Source: Paenarthrobacter sp. JL.01a (lineage in GTDB: Bacteria > Actinomycetota > Actinomycetes > Actinomycetales > Micrococcaceae). Taken from it: a stretch of 64,000 nucleotides of DNA. The notes under the pieces were generated by a model, which saw only the letters and a program-made list of their open reading frames with translations, was not told the origin of the DNA and made no database searches. The DNA is taken from NCBI RefSeq assembly GCF_025452095.1, contig NZ_CP104877.1, forward strand, positions 1,736,001-1,800,000. The letters run 5' to 3'. Position numbers and translations under genes: made by a program. Shown here piece after piece: positions 18,307 through 27,304 of the stretch; the first letter of the stretch is position 1; every line of letters begins with the position of its first letter.

Positions 18307-19512
18307 ATGACACAGGCGGGACGCCAGAGTTCACCACGTAACGGTTCGGGACGCAACAGCTCCGGACGCAATGCAGGCCAGGGCGGCACAGGCCGCTCCA
18401 GCGGCGGCGGTTTTTCCGGCCGCGGCGCCGGCGCCGGCAAGCGCAACTTCACCCAGGGGGAGGGCCGCCCCTTCAAAGCTTCGAAGCCCCGCGAAGCCGC
18501 GCCCTTCGATGCCGACAACCCCACAACGGCCGAGGACTACAACCGCGGACAGGCGGCACGTTCTTCCAAGCCATTCCGCAAGCCCGGCTCCAACAAGCCC
18601 GGCTTCGGCAAGGCCCCGGGTACTCCGGGTGCCTTGAAGCCCAAGCCGAAGCAAGCCAAGCAGTTCGGCTCGAAGGCCTTCGGCAGCGAGCGTTTCGGGC
18701 AGAACCTCGGGCCCGTCCGGAAGCCGGGCCGCAACCGCGGGCCCCGCCAGGAAGTCCCGCAGTCGGAACTTCACGACGCCGACGGTGTGCGCCTGCAGAA
18801 GGTCATGGCGCAGGCCGGTGTCGCTTCCCGCCGCGTGTGCGAGGAAATGATCCTCGAAGGCCGCGTTGAGGTGGACGGTGTTGTCACCACAGAGCTCGGC
18901 ATGCGGGTGGATCCCACCTCTGCCGTGATCCACGTCGATGGCATCCGGATCCAGCTGGACGAGACCCTGGTCTACATGGTGTTCAACAAGCCCAAGGGCG
19001 TTGTCTCCACCATGGAGGACCCCGAGGGCCGCCCGTGCATCAGCGACTTCCTCAAGAACAACAAAAACAAGGGCGAACGCCTGTTCCACGTCGGCCGCCT
19101 TGACGTCGCCACCGAGGGACTGCTGCTGCTGACGAACGACGGCGAACTGGCCAACCGTTTGACGCACCCTTCCTACGAGGTACCCAAGACGTACCTGGTC
19201 CAGGTCCGTGGACCGTTCCCCCAGGGTGTCGGCGCCAAGCTGAAGAGCGGCGTTGAGCTCGAAGACGGCGTGGCAGCCGTCGACTCCTTCCGCCTGGTCG
19301 ATTCCACCCCGGGCCATGTGCTGATCGAGGTTGTCCTCCACTCCGGCAAGAACCGCATCGTGCGCCGCATGTTCGACGCCGTCGGGTTCCCCGTTGAACG
19401 GCTTGTCCGCGTCAAGGTTGGCCCCATTGGCCTGGGTGACCAGCGCCAGGGAAGCATCCGCAACCTCGGCAGGCAGGAAGTTGGACACCTCCTGGCATCC
19501 GTGGGGCTCTAA
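18307..19512 (+). CDS. rluB: 23S rRNA pseudouridine synthase, RluB/RsuA family, with long disordered N terminus
   Basis: The 401-residue protein has an N-terminal extension of about 155 residues rich in Gly, Arg, Ser, Lys and Pro, then an S4 RNA-binding domain (VRLQKVMAQAGVASRRVCEE near residue 160) and the synthase domain with catalytic Asp in VGRLDVATEGLLLLTNDGE near 263 and the C-terminal SGKNRIVRRMFDAVGFPV. The likely target is the 23S rRNA helix modified by RluB. ATG 18307 is chosen because AAGGACGG precedes it; a TTG at 18265 is in frame. The basic tail probably adds RNA affinity. Confidence 0.92.
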   Translation: MTQAGRQSSPRNGSGRNSSGRNAGQGGTGRSSGGGFSGRGAGAGKRNFTQGEGRPFKASKPREAAPFDADNPTTAEDYNRGQAARSSKPFRKPGSNKPGFGKAPGTPGALKPKPKQAKQFGSKAFGSERFGQNLGPVRKPGRNRGPRQEVPQSELHDADGVRLQKVMAQAGVASRRVCEEMILEGRVEVDGVVTTELGMRVDPTSAVIHVDGIRIQLDETLVYMVFNKPKGVVSTMEDPEGRPCISDFLKNNKNKGERLFHVGRLDVATEGLLLLTNDGELANRLTHPSYEVPKTYLVQVRGPFPQGVGAKLKSGVELEDGVAAVDSFRLVDSTPGHVLIEVVLHSGKNRIVRRMFDAVGFPVERLVRVKVGPIGLGDQRQGSIRNLGRQEVGHLLASVGL

Positions 19513-19514
19513 GC

Positions 19515-20621
19515 ATGTCTGCATTCGGTACGCACGGCCGGGGCCACCTTGATGGCCCGGTCGTCGTTCTCGGTACAGGGCTGCTGGGCGCCAGCATCGG
19601 GCTTGGCCTGCGCGGCCGCGGAGTTCCGGTCTTTCTTTTTGATCCCTCGCCCACCAACCAGGCGGTCGCGGTGGACATCGGAGCGGGCCGTCCTGTGGCG
19701 GAGCTGGGCGAAGAACCCCAGCTGGTAGTCGTTGCTGCACCGCCTGACGTGACGGCCGACGTCGTGCAGAAGGCTTTGTCCGACTACCCGGCAGCCGTCG
19801 TGGTGGACATTGCCAGCGTCAAGGCGACAATCCTGGAACAGTTGCGCGAGCGTGGAGTGGACCTCGCCCGCTACGTGGGGACACACCCCATGGCCGGGCG
19901 GGAAAAGTCCGGGCCGGTCGCGGCCAGGGGTGAACTCTTCACCTCCATGCCGTGGGTGATCTGCCCCTCGGAGGAGACTTCCGATGCCGCTGTCCAGGTG
20001 GCCCGTTCGCTGGCTGGGGACCTCGGAGCGATAGTCTCCCAGTTCACCGCCGACGAACACGACGAAGCTGTTGCCCTGGTTTCGCACTTGCCGCAGATCA
20101 TGTCATCGTTGCTGGCCAGCCGCCTGCAGGGTACGCCCTTGCATGCTCTTTCGCTGGCAGGCAACGGTCTGCGGGACACCACCCGTATCGCCGCCAGTGA
20201 TCCGACCCTTTGGGTTCAGATCCTCGGTGGCAATGCCGGCAAGGTGGTGTCCATCCTGCACGGTGTCCGTGAGGACCTGAACCGTTTGATCGGCACCTTG
20301 GAGGCGCCGTCGGCGCCGGGCGCACGGCTGGACCTTGCCCAGCTGATCAGTGAAGGCAATGCAGGCCAGGCCAGAATCCCGGGCAAACACGGCGGGCCGC
20401 CGCAAGCGTACTCGTGGCTCACCATCCTGGTGGACGACAAGCCCGGGCAGATCGCGCAGCTGCTCACGGAGATCGGCGAGATCGGCGTTAACCTCGAAGA
20501 CCTGCGGCTGGACCATTCGTCGGGACAGAACGTGGGCATGGTGGAGCTTTCCGTGCTTCCCAGCAAGCATGACCTCCTTGTTGAAGCTTTGACTGACCGT
20601 GGATGGCGGGTACTCCAGTAA
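19515..20621 (+). CDS. tyrA: Prephenate dehydrogenase with C-terminal ACT domain
   Basis: It oxidises prephenate to 4-hydroxyphenylpyruvate in tyrosine synthesis. The Rossmann motif GTGLLGASIGLGLRGRG begins near residue 17. The family signature GTHPMAGREKSGP lies near 117, with VSHLPQIMSSLLA in the helical domain. An ACT domain (SWLTILVDDKPGQIAQLL) starts near 298 and probably gives feedback control. Length is 368 residues. The stop overlaps the cmk start by one base. Confidence 0.93.
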   Translation: MSAFGTHGRGHLDGPVVVLGTGLLGASIGLGLRGRGVPVFLFDPSPTNQAVAVDIGAGRPVAELGEEPQLVVVAAPPDVTADVVQKALSDYPAAVVVDIASVKATILEQLRERGVDLARYVGTHPMAGREKSGPVAARGELFTSMPWVICPSEETSDAAVQVARSLAGDLGAIVSQFTADEHDEAVALVSHLPQIMSSLLASRLQGTPLHALSLAGNGLRDTTRIAASDPTLWVQILGGNAGKVVSILHGVREDLNRLIGTLEAPSAPGARLDLAQLISEGNAGQARIPGKHGGPPQAYSWLTILVDDKPGQIAQLLTEIGEIGVNLEDLRLDHSSGQNVGMVELSVLPSKHDLLVEALTDRGWRVLQ

Positions 20622-21334
20622 TGACACGTGAATTCTTCGGCCCCGAGACGGTCGCACGCCCCGGCAAGCCCTTGGTGATCGCGATCGACGGCCCTTCAGG
20701 CTCTGGAAAATCGAGTGTCAGCAAGGAAGTTGCCCGGCGCTTGAAGCTGGCCTACTTGGACACGGGAGCAATGTACCGGGCCCTGACGTGGTACTGCCTG
20801 AAGACCGGAGTGGACCTCCACGACGGCGCTGCTGTGGAGCACGCCTCCAAGACCATACCCTTGGAGGTCAGCACCAGCGCTGCCAAGGAATACGTGGCCG
20901 TGGACGGAACGGACATCACTGACGAGATCCGGGAGCCCCTGATCTCCTCGTCCGTCAGTGCCGTGGCCACCACGCTTGGAGCACGCACCGAACTGATCCG
21001 CCGCCAGCGCGAGCTGATTGACCAGCACCACCACCGCATGGTGGTCGAAGGACGCGACATCACCACCGTCGTCGCGCCCAATGCCGAGGTCCGCATGCTC
21101 CTGACCGCCAGTGAGGAAGCCAGGATCCGGCGTCGTGGTATCCAGTTGGGCGGCACGCAGAGCAAGGAACAGCTTGCTGCCCAGGTGATCCAGCGCGACG
21201 CCAAGGACTCCACGGTGGTGAACTTCACCCAGGCCGCCGACGGCGTGGTGACCCTTGATTCCTCGGACCTCGATTTCGAGGAAACCGTGGACACCGCACT
21301 GGCGATTGTCAGCAAGGTCATCTATGGCGACTGA
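20621..21334 (+). CDS. cmk: Cytidylate kinase
   Basis: It phosphorylates CMP and dCMP. The P-loop IAIDGPSGSGKSSVSKEVA is near residues 22-40, followed by LAYLDTGAMYRALTWYCLK. The NMP-binding and LID parts include MVVEGRDITTVVAPNAEVRMLLTAS and RIRRRGIQ. Length is 237 residues. Start and stop overlaps with tyrA and plsC point to one polycistronic message. Confidence 0.95.
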   Translation: MTREFFGPETVARPGKPLVIAIDGPSGSGKSSVSKEVARRLKLAYLDTGAMYRALTWYCLKTGVDLHDGAAVEHASKTIPLEVSTSAAKEYVAVDGTDITDEIREPLISSSVSAVATTLGARTELIRRQRELIDQHHHRMVVEGRDITTVVAPNAEVRMLLTASEEARIRRRGIQLGGTQSKEQLAAQVIQRDAKDSTVVNFTQAADGVVTLDSSDLDFEETVDTALAIVSKVIYGD

Positions 21335-22058
21335 GACCCAGCTGCCGGCCGCATGGACGCGCCTGTGGAGCCGCCCGGTGGGGTGGATCCTGGACCACGT
21401 CCTCTACCGGACCGTGGTGTCGGGCAGGAGCAACGTTCCCGCCGCCGGGCCCGTTGTTTTCGCCGCGAACCACATCAGTTTCCTGGACGGGCCGGTGATG
21501 TTCGGTGCCGCGCCACGGCCCATGCACATACTGGTCAAGAAGGAGATGTTCACAGGCTTCCTGGGCAAGGTCCTCACGGGCCCGGGCCAGATTCCGGTGG
21601 ACCGGACCGGTGACCGCACCGCACTGCACATCGGCAAGCAACTGCTCGACGACGGCCGTTGCGTCGGGATTCTTCCTGAAGGAACCCGGGGCCTCGGTGC
21701 CGCCGAAAACATCAGCAACGGGGTTGCCTGGCTCGCCATCAACTCCGGAGCCACGGTCATTCCGGTCGCCATCCTCGGAACCCGCCAGGGTAACGAGCAC
21801 CGCGACCATATCCCCAAACTTCGCCGCAAGCTCCATGTCAGCTTCGGTGAACCCATCACGGTGAAGCGCCGGAAGGGCGAACCGGGGCGTGTTTCAATGG
21901 ACAGGGCGGCCGCGGAAATCCGCGAAGCCCTCGCCGGACACGTCCAGGACGCCATCCGGGCCACGGGCCAGGGCCTACCCGCGGAGCCTGTGCCCGCGAC
22001 ACCCGCCCGGCAGCACCGCCCATCAGAAGTAGCCGGGACGCCGGCAGACCACCACTAA
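21324..22058 (+). CDS. plsC: 1-acyl-sn-glycerol-3-phosphate acyltransferase family protein
   Basis: A phospholipid-synthesis acyltransferase of 244 residues. The catalytic block NHISFLD (HX4D) is near residue 48, the acceptor block PVDRTGD near 92, and PEGTRG near 115. ATG 21324 overlaps the cmk end. The last 30 residues are Pro- and Ala-rich and not conserved. A second family member occurs at 54981-55754. Confidence 0.88.
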   Translation: MATETQLPAAWTRLWSRPVGWILDHVLYRTVVSGRSNVPAAGPVVFAANHISFLDGPVMFGAAPRPMHILVKKEMFTGFLGKVLTGPGQIPVDRTGDRTALHIGKQLLDDGRCVGILPEGTRGLGAAENISNGVAWLAINSGATVIPVAILGTRQGNEHRDHIPKLRRKLHVSFGEPITVKRRKGEPGRVSMDRAAAEIREALAGHVQDAIRATGQGLPAEPVPATPARQHRPSEVAGTPADHH

Positions 22059-22068
22059 GGAAAGTGCA

Positions 22069-23619
22069 ATGAGCGATACGACTCAAAAATCCGGCCTCCA
22101 CGGAGCCGGCGACGACGAATACACGCCCACCGGCACCGACCAGGTGGCTGAAAACCTGGCTGCCTTGGACGACGACGAGGCGGAGCTGCGTGCTGCCACC
22201 CTTCGGGCCGGCCTGGATGACTACGAACTCGACGACGAAGACGCCGCCCTCCTCAGCGGTGAGTACGGCGACGAAGGCGAGGAAGGTCCCCTCAAGCTGG
22301 ACCCCGTCCTGGCCATTATCGGACGTCCGAACGTGGGCAAGTCCACCTTGGTCAACCGCATCCTGGGCCGCCGCGAAGCCGTCGTGGAAGATACCCCGGG
22401 CGTTACCCGCGACCGCGTCATGTACTCGGCACGCTGGAACGGCCGTAACTTCACCCTGGTGGACACCGGTGGATGGGAACACGACGCCAAGGGCATCCAC
22501 GCCCGGGTAGCAGAACAGGCCGAGATGGCCGTTGAGCTCGCTGACGCCGTTCTCTTCGTGGTGGACTCTGCCGTTGGTGCTACTGCCACGGACGAAGGCG
22601 TCATGAAGATGCTGCGCAAGAGCAAGAAGCCGGTCATCATGGTCGCCAACAAGGTGGACGACTTCGCGCAGGAAGCAGATTCCGCCGTGCTGTGGGGCCT
22701 GGGCTTCGGCGAACCGTACCCGGTGTCGGCGCTCCACGGCCGTGGCGTTGCCGACCTCCTCGACCACGTCATGGACACCCTTCCCGAGTACTCCCTCGTT
22801 GAAGGCGTGGAGCGCTCAGGCGGTCCCCGCAGGATCGCCCTGATCGGACGACCGAACGTTGGCAAGTCCTCGTTGCTGAACAAGCTCGCCGGATCCGAAC
22901 GTGTTGTCGTGGACCCGCTGGCCGGCACCACGCGCGATCCCGTAGACGAGTTCATCGAGCTCGGCGGGCGCACCTGGCGCTTCGTGGACACCGCCGGTAT
23001 CCGCCGCCGCCAGCACATGGCCCAGGGTGCCGACTTCTACGCATCCCTGCGCACGCAGGCCGCGCTCGAAAAGGCGGAGGTCGCCGTCGTACTTCTTGCT
23101 GTCGACGAAGTCCTCAGCGAGCAGGATGTCCGCATCCTCCAGTTGGCCATTGAGTCCGGCCGGGCACTCGTGCTCGCATTCAACAAGTGGGACCTGCTGG
23201 ACGACGAACGCCGCCGGTACCTCGAGCGCGAAATCGAGCAGGACCTGGCACACGTCGAGTGGGCACCGCGGGTGAACATCTCGGCCAAGACCGGCTGGCA
23301 CAAGGACCGCCTGGTCCCTGCCCTGGACACGGCCCTGGAAAGCTGGGACCGCCGCATCCCCACGGGACGTCTCAACGCGTTCTTGGGTGAACTGGTGGCA
23401 GCCCACCCGCACCCCGTACGTGGTGGAAAGCAGCCGCGCATCCTCTTCGGCACCCAGGCGTCGAGCCGTCCGCCGAAGTTCGTGCTGTTCACCACCGGAT
23501 TCCTGGACCCGGGATACCGTCGCTTCATCACCCGCCGCCTGCGCGAAACGTTCGGCTTTGAGGGCACGCCCATCGAAGTCAGCATGCGCGTACGCGAGAA
23601 GCGGGGCAAGAAGCGCTAA
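22069..23619 (+). CDS. der: Ribosome-associated GTPase Der (EngA)
   Basis: Der has two tandem GTPase domains and helps 50S assembly. After an acidic N-terminal extension of about 75 residues, domain 1 has [16 protein letters not shown] near 85 and DTPGVTRD. Domain 2 has [16 protein letters not shown] near 258 and [14 protein letters not shown]. The NKWD specificity motif and a C-terminal KH-like domain ending in Lys/Arg complete it. Length is 516 residues. It is last in the long operon, and a hairpin follows. Confidence 0.96.
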   Translation: MSDTTQKSGLHGAGDDEYTPTGTDQVAENLAALDDDEAELRAATLRAGLDDYELDDEDAALLSGEYGDEGEEGPLKLDPVLAIIGRPNVGKSTLVNRILGRREAVVEDTPGVTRDRVMYSARWNGRNFTLVDTGGWEHDAKGIHARVAEQAEMAVELADAVLFVVDSAVGATATDEGVMKMLRKSKKPVIMVANKVDDFAQEADSAVLWGLGFGEPYPVSALHGRGVADLLDHVMDTLPEYSLVEGVERSGGPRRIALIGRPNVGKSSLLNKLAGSERVVVDPLAGTTRDPVDEFIELGGRTWRFVDTAGIRRRQHMAQGADFYASLRTQAALEKAEVAVVLLAVDEVLSEQDVRILQLAIESGRALVLAFNKWDLLDDERRRYLEREIEQDLAHVEWAPRVNISAKTGWHKDRLVPALDTALESWDRRIPTGRLNAFLGELVAAHPHPVRGGKQPRILFGTQASSRPPKFVLFTTGFLDPGYRRFITRRLRETFGFEGTPIEVSMRVREKRGKKR

Positions 23620-23623
23620 GTGA

Positions 23624-23660
23624 GACGCGCATCACAGCCCACTTTGGCTGTGATGGCGTC
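23624..23660 (+). terminator. Terminator after der
   Basis: The arms ATCACAGCC (23631-23639) and GGCTGTGAT (23646-23654) pair perfectly, flanked by GACGC and GCGTC. The following bases are not a clean T-run, so efficiency is uncertain. Confidence 0.65.
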
Positions 23661-23760
23661 TTCGACCTCCAACTTCGTGTAAGCTTTTGGAGGTGGTTCG
23701 GCCGGACTGCTTAGGTGGGACTCTTCGGAGGAAAACCTGGGCGGAGAACGGTGGAACCAG

Positions 23761-23835
<75 letters not shown>

Positions 23836-23840
23836 TAGCG

Positions 23841-23892
23841 AAAACCGCTCTATCACTGGGAAGTATCCCGGTGGTGGGGCGGTTTTTCTTTT
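23841..23892 (+). terminator. Element-supplied terminator for the tRNA-Pro transcript
   Basis: The arms AAAACCGC (23841-23848) and GCGGTTTT (23879-23886), with an inner stem around CACTGGG and CCCGGTG, are followed by TTTCTTTT-like sequence. It sits just inside attL and replaces the host terminator now displaced to 39791-39830. It could also end the integrase transcript from the other side. Confidence 0.8.
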
Positions 23893-23896
23893 GCCC

Positions 23897-25141
23897 TCAG
23901 GCGGGGATCGAGGGTTGTGAGGGCAGTGTGTGTGCACCACGTGATTTTACGGGTACCAAGGCCGCGGCTTTCTCAGCAGCGTTGGAAGCCGCGGAACCAA
24001 CGAGGTGTCCATAGATATCGGACGTGATCGTGATGGACGAGTGTCTGAGCAGCTTTTGCACGATCGCAATATCTTCGCCCGATGAAATCAGGAGGGAAGC
24101 GTATTCGTGCCTCTGGCCGTGGAAGGTGAGCTTTGGGAGCCCAGCTTCAGTCCTGAGTTTTTCGAACAGCCTGGTGGCGTACTGGGGCTTTAGAGGGCGC
24201 CCATCCTCCATCGTGAACACGTAGCCGCTGGGGGAGTAGGCTTCCTGCCCCGCATCGCGTTCCTGATCTTGCTGGATCTTCCAAGCGACTAGCGCACCTA
24301 TGGCCCGTTCGCTGAGGTCGATCGTCGCGTAACTGTCATCGGTTTTGGTGTCGTTGTCCAGAACTCGACCGTCCGCCTGAACCCGGTTGTTGCGGATGCT
24401 CAGTTGCCGGCGTGTGAGGTCAACGTCAATCCACCGCAAGCCCACGAGTTCACCGCGCCGCAGCCCTGTAAAGGTCGCGAGCTCGAACAAGGCTCCCAGC
24501 CTATGGTGGGAAGCGATATCGAGGAAGTGCCCGACCTGCTCGGGCTGCCATGCCTGTATGCGCTTCTTCTCCACTTTGGGGAGTTCAAGCTCCGTCGCGG
24601 GGTTGGTGTCGATCCGCTGTGACCGGGCCGCAGCTCGGAGTGACGCTTGGAGCACCGCGGCGATGCGTCTCACCGTCACGGCGCCCCTACCCGCTGCGGA
24701 GAGGCCTTGTAGGAAATCATTGAGGTGATAGCGCCGAATGTCCGAGAGCATCATTCGGCCCAGCTCTGAACCCTTGATGTCGTTACGGATGTACCGGGCA
24801 TAGTTGTCGTAGGTGGTTGCCCGGATACCCTTGCCGGTGTCCCTGTGCCGCTCAAGCCACCCGTCAAGGTAGTCGCCATATCGTTCGGTGTTCCGCTTTA
24901 CAAAGGTCCCTTGGTCTAGGTCGCGGGCTGCCTTGTTCCGGGCCTCGCGGGCTGCCTTCTGCGTTGGGAATCCCGCCTGCCGAACCTGCCGGCGCTTACC
25001 AGTCGCCGGATCCACTCCTGCGGCCACATAGAAGCCCCATGAGCCGTGCTTGGGATCTTTCGCGAGCTGGGGGCACTTTGCCCCGTACTGCTTCTTGTTT
25101 TCGTCCCGGCAGCCGCAGCGCCGGTAGATGTCGTTTGCCAT
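23897..25141 (-). CDS. int: Phage-type tyrosine integrase
   Basis: This 414-residue integrase catalyses attP/attB recombination. The N-terminal part has an arm-binding-like region with a Cys-containing stretch (RRCGCRDENKKQYGAKCPQL), then a core-binding domain (YGDYLDGWLERHRDTGKGIRATT). The catalytic residues are Arg in TGLRRGELVGLRW, H-x-x-R in FHGQRHEYASLL, and Tyr in SSITITSDIYGHLVG. ATG 25141 has an AGGAG site about 9 bases upstream. It lies four bases after the repressor stop, so the two are likely cotranscribed. The stop is 62 bases from attL, the usual position. Confidence 0.95.
   Translation of the reverse strand: MANDIYRRCGCRDENKKQYGAKCPQLAKDPKHGSWGFYVAAGVDPATGKRRQVRQAGFPTQKAAREARNKAARDLDQGTFVKRNTERYGDYLDGWLERHRDTGKGIRATTYDNYARYIRNDIKGSELGRMMLSDIRRYHLNDFLQGLSAAGRGAVTVRRIAAVLQASLRAAARSQRIDTNPATELELPKVEKKRIQAWQPEQVGHFLDIASHHRLGALFELATFTGLRRGELVGLRWIDVDLTRRQLSIRNNRVQADGRVLDNDTKTDDSYATIDLSERAIGALVAWKIQQDQERDAGQEAYSPSGYVFTMEDGRPLKPQYATRLFEKLRTEAGLPKLTFHGQRHEYASLLISSGEDIAIVQKLLRHSSITITSDIYGHLVGSAASNAAEKAAALVPVKSRGAHTLPSQPSIPA
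23927..23937 (+). repeat. TGTGTGTGCAC, left copy (possible arm-type site)
   Basis: This 11-base sequence also occurs in the same orientation at 39619-39629 near the right end. It lies in the integrase 3' coding end. The sequence is of low complexity, so chance is not excluded. Confidence 0.3.
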
Positions 25142-25145
25142 TGTT

Positions 25146-25805
25146 TTATCTCCTGGTGGGAAGGGTTGCCCCTGAGGGGAGCTTGTAGATGCCATTGCCG
25201 TCTCCGCGCCCGTCTAGGTAGGCGATGGAGCTGGCGATGACGGCCTGCGGTATCTGCATGAAGCTTTCAGCCATTGCGCGGGTTTCCACGGTGTAGGGAG
25301 CCCCGAACTCATTGACTTCAGTGGCGCGTCCCCCCGGCCAAGTGACGGGCATCTTCGAAACCACGTGTGCCAACCAGGTTTCGTAGTCACTTGGTTTGGC
25401 CGGCTGAGGAATCTGGGTTGCTTCCTCGAGTGCCGCCCATAGGTGGGGGGCAGTTTCCAGCAGGTCCTTCACTTCATGTGCTGTGCCGTACACGCGGTGA
25501 ATCGACCCCATAAGATCCTTGACGGCTTCGATCGTGTCCTGATGGCCCTCAATCGCCCGCTCTTCGGGAGACTTTTCGCCCTCAATCAGGCGCAGTAGCT
25601 CCGTGTCGAGTACTTCCGCCAATATCGCTGCTTCAACAAGGCGCACGGGACGTTCCCCAAGTTCAACGCGTGAAAGAGTTCCCTGGGACCAAGGAACGCC
25701 CGCTCTACGAAGTCGGTCGGCGAGCTCGCCTTGGCTAATACCTTGCTCCAAACGCCTGTTCTGAATTACGGCTCCGACAAGCTTGTCGGGATTCATTTCG
25801 CTCAT
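25146..25805 (-). CDS. Xre-family repressor, probable immunity/master regulator
   Basis: It has an N-terminal Xre helix-turn-helix (RRLEQGISQGELADRLRRAGVPWSQGTLSRVELGERPV) followed by a helical C-terminal region of about 150 residues that I do not recognise. No S24 peptidase Ser/Lys dyad is visible, so release by RecA-driven self-cleavage looks unlikely; an SaPI Stl-like protein-derepressed switch is one option. I chose ATG 25805. ATG 25796 and GTG 25841 are also in frame, but the last would place the operator and the rightward -35 inside the gene. It is divergent from the excisionase-like genes and upstream of int. Confidence 0.82.
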   Translation of the reverse strand: MSEMNPDKLVGAVIQNRRLEQGISQGELADRLRRAGVPWSQGTLSRVELGERPVRLVEAAILAEVLDTELLRLIEGEKSPEERAIEGHQDTIEAVKDLMGSIHRVYGTAHEVKDLLETAPHLWAALEEATQIPQPAKPSDYETWLAHVVSKMPVTWPGGRATEVNEFGAPYTVETRAMAESFMQIPQAVIASSIAYLDGRGDGNGIYKLPSGATLPTRR

Positions 25806-25809
25806 GCCG

Positions 25810-25889
25810 GGTAGTCTACCGATATTTTCGGTAGTTGACACCTTGTTTTGCGTTACTTACTATTGAGGTATCGATACCGCAAAACAAGG
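25810..25889. promoter_or_regulatory. Divergent operator/promoter region between repressor and early genes
   Basis: Several symmetric elements are packed here: GGTAG-T-CTACC (25810-25820), CTACCGA-5-TCGGTAG (25816-25834), the perfect palindrome GGTATCGATACC (25867-25878), and a 12-base inverted repeat CCTTGTTTTGCG (25841-25852) with CGCAAAACAAGG (25878-25889). A rightward promoter fits well: -35 TTGACA (25835-25840), 17 bases, -10 TACTAT (25858-25863). One operator abuts the -35 and the palindrome lies just after the -10, as expected for repression by the adjacent Xre protein. Confidence 0.75.
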
Positions 25890-25904
25890 AATGGAGATGC
25901 GCCA

Positions 25905-26111
25905 GTGAGTAAGGCAATGGACATCGAACCGCAGCGGCATCTGACGCCGCAGGAGCTGGCGGACCGACTGAGCGTTCCGCTTAGCTCTGTCTATGGTTGG
26001 CGGGCGCGACACACAGGCCCGCTTGGCATGCGCGTCGGCAAGCATGTGCGCTATCGCATTGAAGATGTGCTTGCTTGGGAGGCCCAGCTAGTCGAGCGGG
26101 CGGTCGCATGA
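25905..26111 (+). CDS. Excisionase-like helix-turn-helix protein 1
   Basis: A 68-residue protein of the MerR-like HTH_17/excisionase type: LTPQELADRLSVPLSSVYGWRARHTGPLGMRVGKHVRYRIEDVLAWE. Such proteins act as directionality factors or small regulators. GTG 25905 is chosen because GGAATGGAG lies about 10 bases upstream; ATG 25917 is possible. It is the first gene from the rightward promoter and overlaps the next gene by four bases. Confidence 0.8.
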   Translation: MSKAMDIEPQRHLTPQELADRLSVPLSSVYGWRARHTGPLGMRVGKHVRYRIEDVLAWEAQLVERAVA

Positions 26112-26320
26112 AACCTCCGAACGCTACTGAAATTCTGAGTCAGCCCACGATGACAGTTGAACAGTTGGCGACGGTCCTTTGTATCGGACGCCAGCAGGCC
26201 TACGAGGCTGTGAGCCGCGGAGACATACCCGCTATCCGTTTGGGCAGAAGGATCCTCATCAGCACCCAAGTCATCCGCAACATCCTGGCAGAAGGCTCGA
26301 TCCCGGAGCAGGTCGCATAG
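26108..26320 (+). CDS. Excisionase-like helix-turn-helix protein 2
   Basis: This 70-residue protein has the same fold: MTVEQLATVLCIGRQQAYEAVSRGDIPAIRLGRRILISTQVIRNIL. Its ATG overlaps the previous stop (ATGA), so translation is coupled. Having two adjacent proteins of this type suggests that one is the excisionase and the other an early activator or repressor. Which is which cannot be told from the sequence. Confidence 0.8.
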   Translation: MKPPNATEILSQPTMTVEQLATVLCIGRQQAYEAVSRGDIPAIRLGRRILISTQVIRNILAEGSIPEQVA

Positions 26321-26617
26321 GTGCCCCGCTCCATCGTTGGCAGCACTGATCAGCGGGCCGAACAGTGGGCACAGTACCTTGCTGAATCACGCGAACACCA
26401 GACACCCAAAAACCTGCTCATTTGCAAGCAGGACGTAGGCCCAAGTCACTACGCCAACGTCCTGCTCACGCTCCACCGTTCAAAGAACATCCTCAAAACC
26501 GTCCTGCGAACACAGGTGGAACGCACGTGGCCTGACGCCACACCCACGGCAGAAATGCCACTTGCCGCCTGGGATGAACTCCAGAAGGCAATCAAACCCA
26601 AACCCCGGCGCGCCTAA
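26321..26617 (+). CDS. Small unknown protein of the element
   Basis: A 98-residue basic protein starting at a GTG that directly follows the previous stop. It has no motif I recognise. It is helical in character, with Trp and Arg/Lys-rich stretches (LLTLHRSKNILKTVLRTQVERTW). Its position in the early operon suggests a role in replication or regulation, but this is only context. Confidence 0.6.
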   Translation: MPRSIVGSTDQRAEQWAQYLAESREHQTPKNLLICKQDVGPSHYANVLLTLHRSKNILKTVLRTQVERTWPDATPTAEMPLAAWDELQKAIKPKPRRA

Positions 26618-26647
26618 CCAGCCGCCCCGCAAGAAACGGTCTCAACC

Positions 26648-26932
26648 ATGGAAACCACCACCCCCATCCCCGCCGCTATCAACGCTGCAAACTTCAAAGC
26701 CGCCCCGGAGGGCTACCAACTGGATGTCAACTCGACAGAGCCCTGCTGGCTCGGCTCCGATTTTGACGACTCATGGGCCTCTTGGGACTTCACCGGCTTC
26801 ACTGTCTGGGCCTACGACGGCAAGAGCGTCACGGACCTCCCCTTAGCCCAAGCCATAGAACTGCACCGTCAACTCACCGGCGTGCTGACCAACATGGGAG
26901 CCCTTCCGATTCCAAGCGAGGTGGCCGCATGA
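26648..26932 (+). CDS. Small acidic unknown protein of the element
   Basis: A 94-residue acidic protein with an aromatic-rich middle (WLGSDFDDSWASWDFTGFTVWAYDGKSV). No family is recognised. It is the fourth gene of the early plus-strand series, and its stop overlaps the next ATG by four bases. The codon choice is rich in C and A, as in its neighbours. Confidence 0.6.
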   Translation: METTTPIPAAINAANFKAAPEGYQLDVNSTEPCWLGSDFDDSWASWDFTGFTVWAYDGKSVTDLPLAQAIELHRQLTGVLTNMGALPIPSEVAA

Positions 26933-27273
26933 CGATATCCCGCAAAATCACCATCGATGTTGCCAAGTTCGACCGCAGTACGCGCGGTTCCATCACCTAC
27001 GACCCGTCCGAACTCGACCGAATCCATGCATGGGATGTCTCTAACCTCCCCCGAGGTGCTGTCGTGGAACTCCTGGTCCACAGCTACCGGCCATTCCGGT
27101 TCCCCCGCGAATACGGCGGGCATGAACGGTTCCCGGATCCTCACGCGATGATGCGTCCTGACTTCCACCTGATCATCACCGCGGACTCCAATGACATCGC
27201 GGGGGAGTGGGAAGCCCTCTTCATGGACCACTTCCAGAACCCGCCCAAACCAGCGGTGGCGAAAGCCGCATAA
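26929..27273 (+). CDS. Small unknown protein of the element
   Basis: A 114-residue protein with mixed alpha/beta character (KITIDVAKFDRSTRGSITYD near the start; HLIITADSNDIAGEWEALFMDHF near the end). No known motif is visible. Translation is coupled to the gene before by an ATGA overlap, and the Rep-like ATPase gene starts 32 bases after it. Confidence 0.6.
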   Translation: MTISRKITIDVAKFDRSTRGSITYDPSELDRIHAWDVSNLPRGAVVELLVHSYRPFRFPREYGGHERFPDPHAMMRPDFHLIITADSNDIAGEWEALFMDHFQNPPKPAVAKAA

Positions 27274-27304
27274 CTATACACGCACCGACCGCGGGCCAGC
27301 CGAG

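Noticed and set aside
26075..26107. Earlier start for the second excisionase-like gene
   Set aside because: It would overlap the first gene by 37 bases. ATG 26108 gives the usual ATGA coupling and begins just before the helix-turn-helix.
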